From: Azohydromonas sediminis
Lineage (GTDB): Bacteria > Pseudomonadota > Gammaproteobacteria > Burkholderiales > Burkholderiaceae_C
NCBI RefSeq assembly: GCF_003574675.1
Contig: NZ_QOAZ01000003.1
Span: 62,001 to 126,000, forward strand
Length of the DNA: 64,000 nt
Direction: 5' to 3'
How positions within the stretch are numbered: position 1 is the stretch's first letter; every line of letters starts with the position of its first letter. Below are positions 32,763 through 44,756 of the stretch, in pieces. The translations under genes were made by a program, and so were the position numbers. Under the pieces are notes generated by a model. It saw only the letters and a program-made list of their open reading frames with translations, ran no database searches and was not told the DNA's origin.

Positions 32763-34346
32763 TCACTCCCACTCGATCGTCGCCGGCGGCTTCGAGCTGA
32801 CGTCGTAGACGACGCGGTTGATGCCGCGAACTTCGTTGATGATGCGGCTCGAGACCTTCTTCAGCAGCGCGTACGGCAGCTCGGCCCAGTCGGCGGTCAT
32901 GAAGTCGCTCGTGTGCACCGCGCGCAGCGCGACGACGTGGTCGTAGGTGCGGCCGTCGCCCATCACGCCGACCGACTTGACCGGCAGGAACACCGCGAAG
33001 GCCTGGCTCGTCAGGTCGTACCAGCTCTTGCCGGTGGCCTCGTCGGTCCACGCGCGCAACTCGTCGATGAAGATCGCGTCGGCGCGGCGCAGCAAGTCGG
33101 CGTACTCCTTCTTCACCTCGCCGAGGATGCGCACGCCCAGCCCCGGGCCCGGGAACGGGTGGCGGTAGACCATCTCGGCCGGCAGCCCGAGCGCGACGCC
33201 GAGCTCGCGCACCTCGTCCTTGAACAGGTCGCGCAGCGGCTCGAGCAGCTTCAGGCCGAGCGTCTGCGGCAGCCCGCCGACGTTGTGGTGGCTCTTGATC
33301 GTCGTGGCCTTCTTCGTCTTCGCGCCGCCGCTCTCGATGACGTCGGGGTAGATCGTGCCCTGCGCGAGCCACTTCGCGTTCGCGAGCTTGGCGGCCTCGC
33401 GCTGGAAGACCTCGACGAACTCGGCGCCGATGATCTTGCGCTTGGCCTCGGGGTCGGCCACACCGGCGAGCTTGCCGAGGAACTGCTCGCTCGCGTCGAC
33501 GTGCACGACCTTCGCGTGCAGGCGGCCGACGAACATGTCCATCACCATCTGCGCCTCGTTCAGGCGCAGCAGCCCGTGGTCGACGAAGACGCAGGTCAGC
33601 TGGTCGCCGATCGCGCGATGGATCAGTGCGGCGGCCACGCTCGAGTCGACCCCGCCCGACAGGCCGAGGATGACCTCCTCGTCGCCGACCTGTGCGCGGA
33701 TGGCCTCGACGGCTTCGGCGATGTGGTCGCGCATGATCCAGTCGGGCTTGGCGCCGCAGATCTGCAGCACGAAGCGTTCGAGCAGCGCGCGCCCCTGCAC
33801 CGTGTGCGTCACCTCGGGGTGGAACTGCACGCCGTAGTAGCCGCGCGTCTCGTCGGCCATGCCGGCGATCGGGCAGCTCGGGGTGGACGCCATCAGCTTG
33901 AACCCCGGCGGCATCTCGGTGACCTTGTCGCCGTGGCTCATCCACACCTTCAGCATCCCGTGGCCTTCGGGGGTGCGGAAGTCCTCGATGCCGTCGAGCA
34001 GCTTCGTGTGGCCGCGCGCGCGCACCTCGGCGTAGCCGAACTCGCGCTGGTCGCTCCACTCGACGGTGCCACCGAGCTGCGCGGCCATCGTCTGCATGCC
34101 GTAGCAGATGCCGAGCACCGGCACGCCGAGCTCCCACACCGCCTGCGGCGCACGCAGCTGGTGGTCCTCGTAGGTGCTGCCGTGGCTGCCCGACAGGATG
34201 ATGCCCTTCGGCGCGAACGCGCGGACGAACTCGTCGCAGACGTCGTTCGGGTGGATCTCGCAGTACACGTGCGCCTCGCGCACGCGGCGTGCGATCAGCT
34301 GCGTGACCTGCGAGCCGAAGTCGAGGATCAGGATCTTGTCGTGCAT
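32763..34346 (-). CDS. guaA: GMP synthase (glutamine-hydrolysing)
   Basis: Converts XMP to GMP in purine biosynthesis. Of 527 aa, the N-terminal class I glutamine amidotransferase has [10 protein letters not shown] (nucleophile Cys) and FHPEVTHT. The ATP pyrophosphatase domain has [11 protein letters not shown], and the C-terminal dimerisation domain ends [11 protein letters not shown] 34346. It lies downstream of an MFS gene and guaB on the same strand, but with the MFS gene inserted between the usual guaB-guaA pair. Confidence 0.97.
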   Translation of the reverse strand: MHDKILILDFGSQVTQLIARRVREAHVYCEIHPNDVCDEFVRAFAPKGIILSGSHGSTYEDHQLRAPQAVWELGVPVLGICYGMQTMAAQLGGTVEWSDQREFGYAEVRARGHTKLLDGIEDFRTPEGHGMLKVWMSHGDKVTEMPPGFKLMASTPSCPIAGMADETRGYYGVQFHPEVTHTVQGRALLERFVLQICGAKPDWIMRDHIAEAVEAIRAQVGDEEVILGLSGGVDSSVAAALIHRAIGDQLTCVFVDHGLLRLNEAQMVMDMFVGRLHAKVVHVDASEQFLGKLAGVADPEAKRKIIGAEFVEVFQREAAKLANAKWLAQGTIYPDVIESGGAKTKKATTIKSHHNVGGLPQTLGLKLLEPLRDLFKDEVRELGVALGLPAEMVYRHPFPGPGLGVRILGEVKKEYADLLRRADAIFIDELRAWTDEATGKSWYDLTSQAFAVFLPVKSVGVMGDGRTYDHVVALRAVHTSDFMTADWAELPYALLKKVSSRIINEVRGINRVVYDVSSKPPATIEWE

Positions 34347-34360
34347 GGGCGGCGATGGCC

Positions 34361-35623
34361 TCAAGGCGCCGCCGGGGCGGCGGCATTCGACGCGCGGTCG
34401 CGCTGGAAGTGGCGGATCGCCACCACGGTGGCCATGCCCTGCAGCACGGCGCAGAAGAAGAACGGCAGCCCGATCCACACGTCGCCGGGCGGGCGGTGCG
34501 ACACCGCGCCGAGCAGCGCCGCGGCAATCACCGGTGCAGCGACGCCCATCAGGCTGTTGAGCGACGCGATCGAGCCCATCGTGCGTCCCTGCTCGTGCTC
34601 GCCGGCGGCGTTGGACATCAGGCTCTGGATCGCGACCACCGTCGTGAAGCCGAACAGGTTGAGCACGATGATCGCGATCATCATCCAGCCCTCGGTGGCC
34701 AGCCCCCACGCGAGGTAGCACAGCGTCGACGACACGAGCCCGAGCGCGGCCAGGCGCCGCGGCGAGAAGCGCTCGAGCAGGCGCTTCATCAGCCCGCCCT
34801 GGACGATGGCCGCCATCACGCCGACGGCGAACAGCGACCAGCCGTTCTCCTTCGGGCCCCAGCCGAACTTGAACGTCGTGTAGAGCACCCAGCTCATGTG
34901 CATCGTGAACTGCGCCAGGCCCGCCAGCGCGATGACCCACACCAGCGGCCCGACGCCGCGCAGCTGCGCGAGCGCCCTGAAACCGGCTACCGGGTTGGCG
35001 CGCTTCCAGTCGAAGGGCTGGCGCCTGTCGTGCGGCAGCGACTCGGGCAGCACGAACGCGCCGTACAGCGTGTTGGCCAGCGCGAGCGTGCCCGCGACCC
35101 AGAACGGCAGGTGCAGGTCGATGCTGCCGAGCACGCCGCCGATCACGGGCCCGAGCGTGTAGCCGATGCCGAACATCGCGCCCAGCAGCCCGAAGCGCCG
35201 CGCGCGCTGTGCCGGCTCGGTGATGTCGGCGACGTAGGCCTGCGCGACCGCGATGTTGGCCTGCATCGCGCCGCCGAACAGCCGCGCGAGCACGATGACC
35301 CACAGCGCCGACGCGAGCGCGGTGGCGTAGAAGTTCAGCGCCAGCCCCGCGAAGCCCAGCAGCAGCACCGGGCGGCGGCCGACGCGGTCCGACAGGCCGC
35401 CGAGCACGGGCGCCGACAGGAAGCTCGCGACGCCGAACGCGAACGCGACCGCGCCGTACCAGAACGCCTGGTCGGCCTGGCTGCCGGTGAAGGTGCCCAC
35501 CAGCGCCGGCAGCACCGGGATGATCAGGCCGACCGACACCATGTCGATCAGCACCGCGACGAGGATGAACGGCATCGCCGGCGCGCGCGCAGCGCGCGGC
35601 GCCGGCCCGCTCACCGCGGCCAT
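34361..35623 (-). CDS. MFS transporter, TetA-like
   Basis: Twelve-helix major facilitator protein of about 420 aa in the class that includes TetA/multidrug:H+ antiporters. The signature [20 protein letters not shown] lies in the loop between helices 2 and 3, motif C-like GPVIGGVLG in helix 5, and an early conserved Asp in [21 protein letters not shown] 35623 is chosen; GTG 35635 is also in frame. It is between guaB and guaA on the same strand with only 14 bases to guaA, so it probably shares their transcript. Substrate unknown. Confidence 0.85.
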   Translation of the reverse strand: MAAVSGPAPRAARAPAMPFILVAVLIDMVSVGLIIPVLPALVGTFTGSQADQAFWYGAVAFAFGVASFLSAPVLGGLSDRVGRRPVLLLGFAGLALNFYATALASALWVIVLARLFGGAMQANIAVAQAYVADITEPAQRARRFGLLGAMFGIGYTLGPVIGGVLGSIDLHLPFWVAGTLALANTLYGAFVLPESLPHDRRQPFDWKRANPVAGFRALAQLRGVGPLVWVIALAGLAQFTMHMSWVLYTTFKFGWGPKENGWSLFAVGVMAAIVQGGLMKRLLERFSPRRLAALGLVSSTLCYLAWGLATEGWMMIAIIVLNLFGFTTVVAIQSLMSNAAGEHEQGRTMGSIASLNSLMGVAAPVIAAALLGAVSHRPPGDVWIGLPFFFCAVLQGMATVVAIRHFQRDRASNAAAPAAP

Positions 35624-35704
35624 GGCGCGGGCCACCGGCAGCCGGCGGCGACGGATCTGACGCGGCGGGACGTGGCGTCGCGGGTCGTCACGGCGCGCAT
35701 CGCC

Positions 35705-37828
<2,124 letters not shown>

Positions 37829-38128
37829 TCAGCCGCTGCCGCGCCGGCCCGTCTTGCCCCTGTAGCGCAGCCGTCGTGCCTCTTTCGGGTCGACCGTCAG
37901 CGGGCGGCACACCTCGACGCGGTCGAGGTCGCGCAGCGGCTGGTCGGCGCTGGCCAGCCGCCCCCACACGGAAAACGCCAGGTCGGCCGAGGTCCCGTCG
38001 CCGAGCACGCCGCTGGCACGCACCGCGTCGGCCACCGTGCTGCCTGGCGCCAGCTCGAGCCGGCGGCGGTGCACCGTGCGCGGCGCCGGGCTGTAGACGA
38101 CCTCGACGCGCAGCGGCTCAGCGCTCAC
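37829..38128 (-). CDS. rnfH: RnfH/RatB family ubiquitin-like protein
   Basis: Small beta-grasp protein of 99 aa, PF03658 type. VEVVYSPAP begins the first strand; DLAFSVWGRLASADQPLRDLDRVEVCRPLTVDPKEARRL-type end is present, with RVEVCRPL the most typical segment. The gene overlaps ratA by 11 bases, the usual ratA-ratB pairing in Proteobacteria. The role is not settled; no rnf operon is visible in the window. Confidence 0.9.
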   Translation of the reverse strand: MSAEPLRVEVVYSPAPRTVHRRRLELAPGSTVADAVRASGVLGDGTSADLAFSVWGRLASADQPLRDLDRVEVCRPLTVDPKEARRLRYRGKTGRRGSG

Positions 38129-38570
38129 CGTAGACCTGCCCGGCGCGCCGCACGAACGAGTCGACGAACGTGTTGGCGACGCGGTCGAACACCGGGCTCA
38201 ACACCGCTTCGAGCGGCTTGCTCGAAAAGGCGTAGCGCAGGTCGAACTCGACCTTGCAGGCCTGCGCCTCGCCGCCGGGCCGGCCCAGCGGCACGAACTG
38301 CCACGTGCCGTCGAGCAGCGAAAACGGCCCGTCGACGAGCTGCATCACGACCTGCTCGCCCGGCCGGTGCACGTTGCGCGTCGTGAAGGCATGACGCACG
38401 CCGGCATACGCCAGGCTCAGCCGCGCCGTCATGCCCGAGTCGTGCGCCTCGAGCACCTCGGCGCGCTCGCACCACGGCAGGAACTGCGGGTACTGCTCGA
38501 CGCCGGTGACCAGCTCGTACATCTCGTGTGGCGAGTACCACAGCAAGACGGACTTCTTCACGTGCTTCAT
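38118..38570 (-). CDS. ratA: RatA family START-domain protein (COQ10-like)
   Basis: START/polyketide-cyclase fold protein of 150 aa. In E. coli RatA is reported to inhibit ribosome subunit association, while the COQ10 relatives bind ubiquinone; either role is possible here. Visible family features: [29 protein letters not shown] at the N-terminus (key part YPQFLPWC), [11 protein letters not shown], and [17 protein letters not shown]-type C-terminal helix. Start ATG 38570; a TAAAAT on the minus strand lies 11 bases upstream. Divergent from smpB across 59 bases. Confidence 0.9.
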   Translation of the reverse strand: MKHVKKSVLLWYSPHEMYELVTGVEQYPQFLPWCERAEVLEAHDSGMTARLSLAYAGVRHAFTTRNVHRPGEQVVMQLVDGPFSLLDGTWQFVPLGRPGGEAQACKVEFDLRYAFSSKPLEAVLSPVFDRVANTFVDSFVRRAGQVYGER

Positions 38571-38581
38571 ACAATGGCCGA

Positions 38582-38587
38582 ATTTTA
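38582..38587 (-). promoter_or_regulatory. Putative -10 element of ratA-rnfH
   Basis: TAAAAT, a 5/6 match, on the minus strand 11 bases before the ratA ATG, in the 59-base gap shared with smpB. The leader would be only a few bases. Confidence 0.3.
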
Positions 38588-38629
38588 GGCGGCGCTTGCC
38601 TTCGTGCCCGGCGCCCCCAGCTGGATGCG

Positions 38630-39082
38630 ATGACTGCCATTGCCGAGAACCGCCGCGCGCGGTTCGACTACCACATCGAAGAGCGCTTCGAGGCCGGCAT
38701 CGTGCTCGAGGGCTGGGAGGTCAAGGCGATCCGCGCCGGCCAGGTGCAGCTCACCGACGGCTACGTCGTGATCCGCGACGGGGAGCTGTCGCTGATCGGC
38801 TGTCGCATCAACGCGCTGCGCACCGCATCGACGCACGTGCGGCCCGAGGCCGACCGCACGAAGAAGCTGCTGATGCACAAGGCCGAGATCCGCCGGCTGA
38901 TCGGCAAGGTCGAGCAGCGCGGCTACACGCTCGTGCCGCTGAACCTGCACTACAAGGGCGGGCGCGTGAAGGTCGACATCGCGCTGGCCAAGGGCAAGGC
39001 CGAGCACGACAAGCGCGACTCGATCAAGGAGCGCGAAGGCAAGCGCGAGATCGAGCGCGCGCTCAAGCGGCGCACGCGCTGA
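38630..39082 (+). CDS. smpB: SsrA-binding protein SmpB
   Basis: Partner of tmRNA in rescue of stalled ribosomes. The 150 aa protein starts at ATG 38630 ([20 protein letters not shown]). It shows the OB-fold signatures [33 protein letters not shown] and [19 protein letters not shown], and a basic C-terminal tail [13 protein letters not shown] that enters the mRNA channel. The longer in-frame ORF from 38528 overlaps ratA and is not supported. The ssrA RNA gene is not in the window. Confidence 0.96.
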   Translation: MTAIAENRRARFDYHIEERFEAGIVLEGWEVKAIRAGQVQLTDGYVVIRDGELSLIGCRINALRTASTHVRPEADRTKKLLMHKAEIRRLIGKVEQRGYTLVPLNLHYKGGRVKVDIALAKGKAEHDKRDSIKEREGKREIERALKRRTR

Positions 39083-39095
39083 AGAGCCGGCGCGA

Positions 39096-40280
39096 TCAGC
39101 CGATCGCCGCCAGCGCCTGCGCGAGGTCGGCCTTCAAGTCGTCGACGGCCTCGAAGCCGATCGACAAGCGCACCAGCGCGCCCGGCAGCGCCGAGCGGTC
39201 GCGGCGCATCGTCGACAGGTCGTACGGCACCGCCAGGCTCACCGGCCCGCCCCACGAGTAGCCGATGCGAAACAGCTTCAGCGCATCGACGAAGGCATCG
39301 ACGTGCGCAGGCTCGATCGCCGGATCGAACAGCACCGAGAACAGGCCGGCGGCGCGCGTGCACAGCGCGGCCCAGTGCGCGTGCCCCGGCGAGCCGGGCA
39401 GCGCCGGGTGCAGCACGCGCGCGATGCCCGGCTGCCGCTGCAGCCACGTGGCGAGTTCGCGCGCGGCGGCGTCCTGCGCGTCGTAGCGCAGCGCGATCGT
39501 CGGCAGCGAGCGCAGGATCGCCTCGGCGTCGTTGGCGCCCACGCCGAGCCCCAGCCGCATGTGCGCGAGCAGCACGCGCTCGTGCAGCGCGTCGTCGACC
39601 GTCGTCACCGCGCCCATCAGCACGTCGGCACCGCCCGACGGGTACTTGGTCAGCGCGTGCATGCTCAGGTCCACCGCCAGTCCGTCGCCGAGGTCGAACG
39701 GGTGGAAGGCCAGCCCGGCGCCCCAGGTGTTGTCGAGCGCGACCGTCAGCCCATGGCGGCGCGCGACGCGCACGAGCGCGCGTACGTCGGGAAACTCCAT
39801 CGTCACCGAGCCGGCCGCCTCGATCCACAGAAGCTTCGTGCGCGGGCCGACCATCGCGTCGAGCGCGTCGGCGTCGAGCGGGTCGTACAGCCGGTGCGCG
39901 ATGCCGAAGCCCTCGAGCAGCGAGCGCGCGAGGTCCTTCGACGGGCCGTAGACGTTGTCGGGCAGCAGCAGCTCGTCGCCGGCGCGCAGCAGCGCGAGGT
40001 CGACCAGCGCGAGCGCGGCGAGCCCCGACGGCGCGAGCACGCAGTGGCGGCCGCCCTCGAGCGTGGCGATGCGCTCCTCGAGCGTGAACGTCGTCGGCGT
40101 GCCGTGCAGCCCGTAGGTGTAGCCGGCCTTGCTGCGCCAGTCGCGCGCGCGCAGCGCGGCGACGTTCGGGAACATCACCGTCGAGGCCTTGTGCACCGCC
40201 GGCGGCACGGCGTCGAAGCCGGCGGGCGCGCGATACGGGTGGTGGATCAGCCGCGTGATGTCGTCCATCGGCGTGCTCAC
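39096..40280 (-). CDS. metC: Cystathionine beta-lyase
   Basis: PLP enzyme of the Cys/Met metabolism family, expected to cleave cystathionine to homocysteine. Visible: [41 protein letters not shown], and [15 protein letters not shown] with the PLP lysine. The C-terminal segment [15 protein letters not shown] is of the beta-lyase type. GTG 40280 overlaps the rimO stop as GTGA and is chosen; ATG 40268 is an alternative. The length of about 394 aa is normal. Confidence 0.92.
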   Translation of the reverse strand: MSTPMDDITRLIHHPYRAPAGFDAVPPAVHKASTVMFPNVAALRARDWRSKAGYTYGLHGTPTTFTLEERIATLEGGRHCVLAPSGLAALALVDLALLRAGDELLLPDNVYGPSKDLARSLLEGFGIAHRLYDPLDADALDAMVGPRTKLLWIEAAGSVTMEFPDVRALVRVARRHGLTVALDNTWGAGLAFHPFDLGDGLAVDLSMHALTKYPSGGADVLMGAVTTVDDALHERVLLAHMRLGLGVGANDAEAILRSLPTIALRYDAQDAAARELATWLQRQPGIARVLHPALPGSPGHAHWAALCTRAAGLFSVLFDPAIEPAHVDAFVDALKLFRIGYSWGGPVSLAVPYDLSTMRRDRSALPGALVRLSIGFEAVDDLKADLAQALAAIG

Positions 40281-41659
40281 ACGGGCTGGCCGACGAGGTC
40301 GTGGCCCTCGACGCCGACGATGCGCGCGCGCGCGAATTCGCCGACCTTCAGCACCGTCGACGCCTTGGTCGGCGGCAGCAGCCGCACCGTGCCGTCGATC
40401 TCGGGCGCGTCGGCGTAAGTGCGCCCGACGCCGCCGCGGCGGCCGAGCGCCGGCGCGTGGTCGACGAGCACCTGCATCGTCGCGCCGACGCGGCGCTGCA
40501 GCCGCGCGACCGAGACCTGCTCGGCCACCGCCATGAAGCGCGCGCGGCGCTCCTCGCGCACCTCGGCGGGCAGCTGGCCCGGCAGCTCGTTGGCCGCGGC
40601 ACCGGCCACCGGCGAATACGCGAAGCAGCCGGCGCGGTCGATGCCTGCCTCGCGCACGAACTGCAGCAGGTGCTCGAACTCGGCCTCGGTCTCGCCCGGG
40701 AAGCCGGCGATGAAGGTGCTGCGGATCACGAGCTCGGGGCAGATCTCGCGCCAGCGCGCGATGCGCTCGAGGTTCTTCTCGCCGCTGGCCGGGCGCCTCA
40801 TGCGCCGCAGCACGTCGGGGTGCGAGTGCTGGAACGGCACGTCGAGATACGGCAGGATGCGCCCGGCGGCCATCAGCGGCAGCACCTCGTCGACGTGCGG
40901 GTACGGATAGACGTAGTGCAGCCGCACCCACGCGCCGTGCGGCTCGGCCTGTTCACCGAGCTTCTCGCACAGGTCGAGCAGCCGCGTGCGCACCGGCCGG
41001 CCGTCCCAGAAACCGGTGCGGTATTTGACGTCGACGCCGTAGGCGCTGGTGTCCTGGCTGACGACGAGCAGTTCCTTGACGCCGGCGTCGAACAGCCGCT
41101 TCGCCTCGCCGAGCACGTCGCCGATCGGGCGCGACACCAGGTCGCCGCGCATGCTCGGGATGATGCAGAACGTGCAGCGGTGGTTGCAGCCCTCGCTGAT
41201 CTTCAGATACGCGTAGTGCTTCGGCGTCAGCTTGACTCCCTGCGGCGGCACGAGGTCGACGAACGGGTCGTGCGGCTTGGGCACGTGCGCGTGCACCGCG
41301 TCCATCACCTCTTCGGTCGCGTGCGGGCCGGTGACGGCGAGCACCTTCGGGTGCACCTGCCGCACCAGGTTCTCGCCGCCCTCGCCGGTGCGCGCGCCGA
41401 GGCAGCCGGTGACGATCACGCGGCCGTTGTCGGCCAGTGCCTCGCCGATCGCGTCGAGGCTCTCCCTGACCGCGTCGTCGATGAAGCCGCAGGTGTTGAC
41501 GATCACGAGGTCGGCGCCGGCGTAGGTCTTGCTCGTCGCGTAGCCCTCGGCGGCCAGCCGCGTAAGGATCAGTTCGGAGTCGGTCAGCGCCTTCGGGCAG
41601 CCGAGGCTGACGAACCCGATCGTCGGCGCCGTGCGCGCCTCGGCGGGGGATGCACTCAT
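40277..41659 (-). CDS. rimO: Ribosomal protein S12 methylthiotransferase RimO
   Basis: Radical SAM methylthiotransferase that modifies Asp89 of ribosomal protein S12. The protein has 460 aa. The UPF0004 domain starts [16 protein letters not shown] with its Cys, and continues [10 protein letters not shown] and VTGCLGAR for the second cluster. The radical SAM motif is CNHRCTFC in [19 protein letters not shown], and a C-terminal TRAM domain is present. [12 protein letters not shown] separates RimO from MiaB. ATG 41659; metC overlaps the stop. Confidence 0.96.
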   Translation of the reverse strand: MSASPAEARTAPTIGFVSLGCPKALTDSELILTRLAAEGYATSKTYAGADLVIVNTCGFIDDAVRESLDAIGEALADNGRVIVTGCLGARTGEGGENLVRQVHPKVLAVTGPHATEEVMDAVHAHVPKPHDPFVDLVPPQGVKLTPKHYAYLKISEGCNHRCTFCIIPSMRGDLVSRPIGDVLGEAKRLFDAGVKELLVVSQDTSAYGVDVKYRTGFWDGRPVRTRLLDLCEKLGEQAEPHGAWVRLHYVYPYPHVDEVLPLMAAGRILPYLDVPFQHSHPDVLRRMRRPASGEKNLERIARWREICPELVIRSTFIAGFPGETEAEFEHLLQFVREAGIDRAGCFAYSPVAGAAANELPGQLPAEVREERRARFMAVAEQVSVARLQRRVGATMQVLVDHAPALGRRGGVGRTYADAPEIDGTVRLLPPTKASTVLKVGEFARARIVGVEGHDLVGQPV

Positions 41660-41686
41660 GCGGGGATTGTCCCGCAGCAGAGCGTC

Positions 41687-42265
41687 TCAGGACTTCTTGC
41701 TCGGGAACCCCGGGAACATCGCGGCCGACTGTTCGAGCATCTGTTTTTGCATCTGCACGAACAGGTTCTTCGACTGCTCGAGGTAGTTGCCCATCAGCCC
41801 CTGCATCAGCGGTGCCTGGCCGCTGAGGAACTGCGTCCACATCTCGGGCGTGAAGTTCTTCGGGTCGTACAGGCCCTTGGTCTGCTCGGCGAGGCGGTTC
41901 TGCAGCTCGACGAAGGTCTGCAGGTTCTTCTCGAGGTACGCGCCCATCATCCCCTGCATCGCGTGGCCGTAGAAGCGGATGATCTGCGCCAGCGTCTGTG
42001 ACGAGAACATCGGCACGCCGGCCGTCTCCTCCTCGAGGATGATCTGCAGCAGGATACTGCGCGTGAGGTCCTCGCCGGTCTTGGCGTCGCGCACCTCGAA
42101 GTCCTCGCCGGCGAGCACCATCTGCTTGACGTCGGCCAGCGTGATGTAGCTGCTGTGGCGCGTGTCGTACAGGCGCCGGTTGGGGTACTTCTTCAGTACG
42201 CGCACGCCGGTGGACTCGCTGGCGGCAGGCGCGGCGGCTGCAGACGACGTACGACTCTTGGCCAT
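41687..42265 (-). CDS. phaR: Polyhydroxyalkanoate synthesis repressor PhaR
   Basis: DNA- and PHA-binding repressor of phasin genes, 192 aa. The N-terminal PHB/PHA accumulation regulator domain has KKYPNRRLYDTRHSSYITL, then VRDAKTGEDLTRSILLQII. The C-terminal part is helical and Met/Gln-rich (HAMQGMMGAYLEKN, MQKQMLEQSAAMFPGF). ATG 42265. TAGAAT lies nine bases upstream. It suggests the organism stores PHA granules, in line with a 3-hydroxybutyrate dehydrogenase at 45688; phaC and phasins are not in the window. Confidence 0.95.
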   Translation of the reverse strand: MAKSRTSSAAAAPAASESTGVRVLKKYPNRRLYDTRHSSYITLADVKQMVLAGEDFEVRDAKTGEDLTRSILLQIILEEETAGVPMFSSQTLAQIIRFYGHAMQGMMGAYLEKNLQTFVELQNRLAEQTKGLYDPKNFTPEMWTQFLSGQAPLMQGLMGNYLEQSKNLFVQMQKQMLEQSAAMFPGFPSKKS

Positions 42266-42274
42266 GGCCGAACG

Positions 42275-42280
42275 ATTCTA
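42275..42280 (-). promoter_or_regulatory. Putative -10 element of phaR
   Basis: TAGAAT, a 5/6 match, nine bases before the phaR ATG on the minus strand, with no convincing -35. It would leave almost no leader. Confidence 0.3.
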
Positions 42281-42362
42281 GGAGCCGCCTCGCGGCCCCC
42301 CGCGGCGGGTTTTCCCGCCCGGGACCCGCCCGCAGCCGTTCGCACCAAGGCGCCGAAACGAA

Positions 42363-42386
42363 ACGACCCGGCAGCGGCCGGGTCGT
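42363..42386 (-). terminator. Intrinsic terminator after tRNA-Val
   Basis: Perfect 10-bp stem ACGACCCGGC / GCCGGGTCGT with a four-base loop, followed on the minus strand by TTCGTTTCGG. It begins eight bases after the tRNA 3' end. Confidence 0.75.
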
Positions 42387-42393
42387 GGAATGT

Positions 42394-42470
42394 TGGTAGG
42401 CGCGATTGGACTCGAACCAACGACCCCCACCATGTCAAGGTGGTGCTCTAACCAGCTGAGCTACGCGCCT
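42394..42470 (-). tRNA. tRNA-Val(GAC)
   Basis: 77-nt cloverleaf read on the minus strand. Acceptor arms AGGCGCG and CGCGCCT with discriminator A and encoded CCA, D arm GCTCAGCTGGTTAGAGC, anticodon stem CCACC/GGTGG around loop TTGACAT (anticodon GAC, valine GUC/GUU codons), and T arm GTTGGTTCGAGTCCAAT. It lies between relA and phaR with its own terminator. Confidence 0.97.
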
Positions 42471-42512
42471 GCGAGTACTTCAGTATAGCCGACAGCGGCG
42501 CCGCGTTCGCGC

Positions 42513-44756
42513 TCAGCGCCGCCGCGCCTGCCGCACGCCGCCGACGCGCATCACGTGGCCGAGCACCTGCTGCAGCCGCGACGCGTCGGCGACCTCGACG
42601 GTGAACGTCATCCAGGCGGTCCCGCCGCGGCCGTCCTTGACGCTTTGCGAGTGCACGCCGGTCACGTTCATCTTCTCCTTCGCGAACACTTCCGAGATGT
42701 CGCGCAGCAGCCCCGGCCGGTCGGCCGCCTCGACGAGCACGTCGACGGGGTACAGCGCCTCCTGCGCGCAACGCGGCGCGCCCCACTCGACGGGGATCAC
42801 GCGCTGCGGCGAGCGCGCCGCGACGTGGCGGAAGTTCGGGCAGTCGGCGCGGTGCACGGCGACGCCGCGCCCGCGCGTGACGAAGCCGCCGATCGCATCG
42901 GGCGGCGCGGGACGGCAGCAGCGCGCCAGCGACGTCAGCAGCGAGTCGACGCCCACGACCAGCACGCCACCGCGCGTGCCGCCCTCGGCGGCGCGCGGGC
43001 GCTTGAGCGCGATGCCTTCGTCGGCGGCGGGGGCGGGTTCGGGCGGCCGCAGCAGCTGCTCGATGTGGCGCAGCGAGTACTCGTCCTTGCCGACGACTTC
43101 GAACAGCGCCGCGGCGCTGTTGAAGCCGAGCTGTGCGGCGAGGTCGTCGAGCTTGAGCGCCGTGCGCCCTTCGCGCTGCAGCAGCTTCTCGACCGCCTCG
43201 CGCCCGCGCGCGATCGTCTGCTGCTGCGCCAGCGCGTTGAACCACGCGCGCACCTTCGACTTCGCGCGCGAGCTCGCGAGGTAGCCGAGTTCGGGGTTGA
43301 GCCAGTCCAGCGACGGCCCGCCCTCCTTCGCGGCGACGATCTCGACCGTCTGCCCGTTGGCCAGCGGCGTGTTCAGCGGCACCATCTGCCCGTCGACGCG
43401 CGCACCGCGGCAGCGGTGGCCAAGCTCGGTGTGCAGGCTGTACGCGAAGTCCACCGGCGTCGCACCGGCCGGCAGCTCGACCACCGCGGCCTGCGGCGTG
43501 AAGACGTAGATGCGGTCGTCGAACACGCCGCCGTCGGCGTCGCCGGCGGCCTGCACGTAGTCGCGCTCCCAAGCCAGCAGCTGGCGCAGCACCGCCTTGC
43601 GCGCCTCGGCCACCCGCTCCTCGAACGCGCCGGCGGCGCTGACGCCGGCGTAGCCGCGCGCGCCCGCCTCCTTGTAGGCCCAGTGCGCGGCGACGCCGTA
43701 TTCGGCGTGCTCGTGCATCGCGTGCGTGCGGATCTGCACCTCCACCGGCCGCCGGTCGTCGTCGAGCACGACGGTGTGCAGCGACTGGTAGCCGTTGGGC
43801 TTGGGCTTGGCGATGTAGTCGTCGAACTCGCCTTCGACCGGCGTGTAGCGCTGGTGCACCAGCGCCAGCACCGCGTAGCAGGTGTCGACGTCGGCCACCA
43901 GTACGCGTAGCGCACGCAGGTCGAGCACCTGCGCGAAGTCCAGCCGCTTGCCCTGCATCTTCTTCCAGATGCTGTAGATGTGCTTCGGCCGTGCCTGCAC
44001 GTTGGCGGCGATGCCCGCGCGCCCGAGCTCGGCGGCCAGCTGCGCGCGGAAGGCCTCGAGCCGGCGCTCGCGCTCGCTGCGCTTCTCGTCGAGCAGCGCG
44101 GCGATGCGCCGGTACTCGTCGGGCTGCAGAAAGCGGAACGCCAGATCCTCGAGCTCCCACTTGATCTGCCAGATGCCGAGCCGGTTGGCCAGCGGCGCGA
44201 ACACCTGCTGCGTCTCGAGCGCGAGCGCGTGCGGGCACGCCGTCTTGCTCAGCGCGTGCCAGCGCAGCGTCTGCAGCCGCGACGCCAGGCGCAGCAGCAC
44301 GACGCGCAGGTCGCGCGAGAACGCGAGCAGCATTTTGCGCACGCGCTCGGTCTGCTGCGCCCGCTGCTCGGCGCCGACCTGCGCCTCGCGCGCCGCGCGC
44401 TGGATCTGCACCAGCCGCCGCGTGCCGATCACGAGGGCGGCGTACGACGCGCCGAACGACTTGGCGATCACCTCGTCGGGGCGGTGCAGGTAGTCGGCGG
44501 CGTAGACGAGGTAGGCCGCCGCCTGCATCGACGGCGCGGCGCCGATCGCGCGCAGGATCGCCGCGACGCCCTCGGCGTGCTGCCACGCGTTCTCGCCGGT
44601 GTCGAGCACCTGCGGCGCGAGCAGCGGCTCGGCGAACGCGCGCGCACGCTGCAGCGCGCCAGCGCCCTCGGCGTCGTCGGGCGGCGCCGCGACCTGCTCG
44701 ACGTCGGCGATGCGCACGATCGGCGCGACGTCGGCCGCCGACGCCAGCGTCTTCAT
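42513..44756 (-). CDS. relA: GTP pyrophosphokinase RelA
   Basis: Stringent-response (p)ppGpp synthetase of 747 aa. The N-terminal HD region is degenerate: where hydrolase-active SpoT has an HD pair, this protein has VYAADYLHRPDE, so it is a RelA-type synthetase without hydrolase. The synthetase domain shows KMQGKRLDFAQVLDLRALRV and DDYIAKPKPNGYQSLHTVV. A TGS domain (DRIYVFTPQAAVVELPAG) and a C-terminal ACT domain follow. ATG 44756 overlaps the upstream hydrolase stop. Regulated, by family knowledge, by amino-acid starvation at the ribosome. Confidence 0.93.
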   Translation of the reverse strand: MKTLASAADVAPIVRIADVEQVAAPPDDAEGAGALQRARAFAEPLLAPQVLDTGENAWQHAEGVAAILRAIGAAPSMQAAAYLVYAADYLHRPDEVIAKSFGASYAALVIGTRRLVQIQRAAREAQVGAEQRAQQTERVRKMLLAFSRDLRVVLLRLASRLQTLRWHALSKTACPHALALETQQVFAPLANRLGIWQIKWELEDLAFRFLQPDEYRRIAALLDEKRSERERRLEAFRAQLAAELGRAGIAANVQARPKHIYSIWKKMQGKRLDFAQVLDLRALRVLVADVDTCYAVLALVHQRYTPVEGEFDDYIAKPKPNGYQSLHTVVLDDDRRPVEVQIRTHAMHEHAEYGVAAHWAYKEAGARGYAGVSAAGAFEERVAEARKAVLRQLLAWERDYVQAAGDADGGVFDDRIYVFTPQAAVVELPAGATPVDFAYSLHTELGHRCRGARVDGQMVPLNTPLANGQTVEIVAAKEGGPSLDWLNPELGYLASSRAKSKVRAWFNALAQQQTIARGREAVEKLLQREGRTALKLDDLAAQLGFNSAAALFEVVGKDEYSLRHIEQLLRPPEPAPAADEGIALKRPRAAEGGTRGGVLVVGVDSLLTSLARCCRPAPPDAIGGFVTRGRGVAVHRADCPNFRHVAARSPQRVIPVEWGAPRCAQEALYPVDVLVEAADRPGLLRDISEVFAKEKMNVTGVHSQSVKDGRGGTAWMTFTVEVADASRLQQVLGHVMRVGGVRQARRR

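Noticed and set aside
42304-42319. Hairpin GGCGGG-TTTT-CCCGCC upstream of phaR
   Set aside because: The T-run is in the loop, not after the stem, and it lies between divergent promoters of phaR and the end of the tRNA transcript; no clear role.
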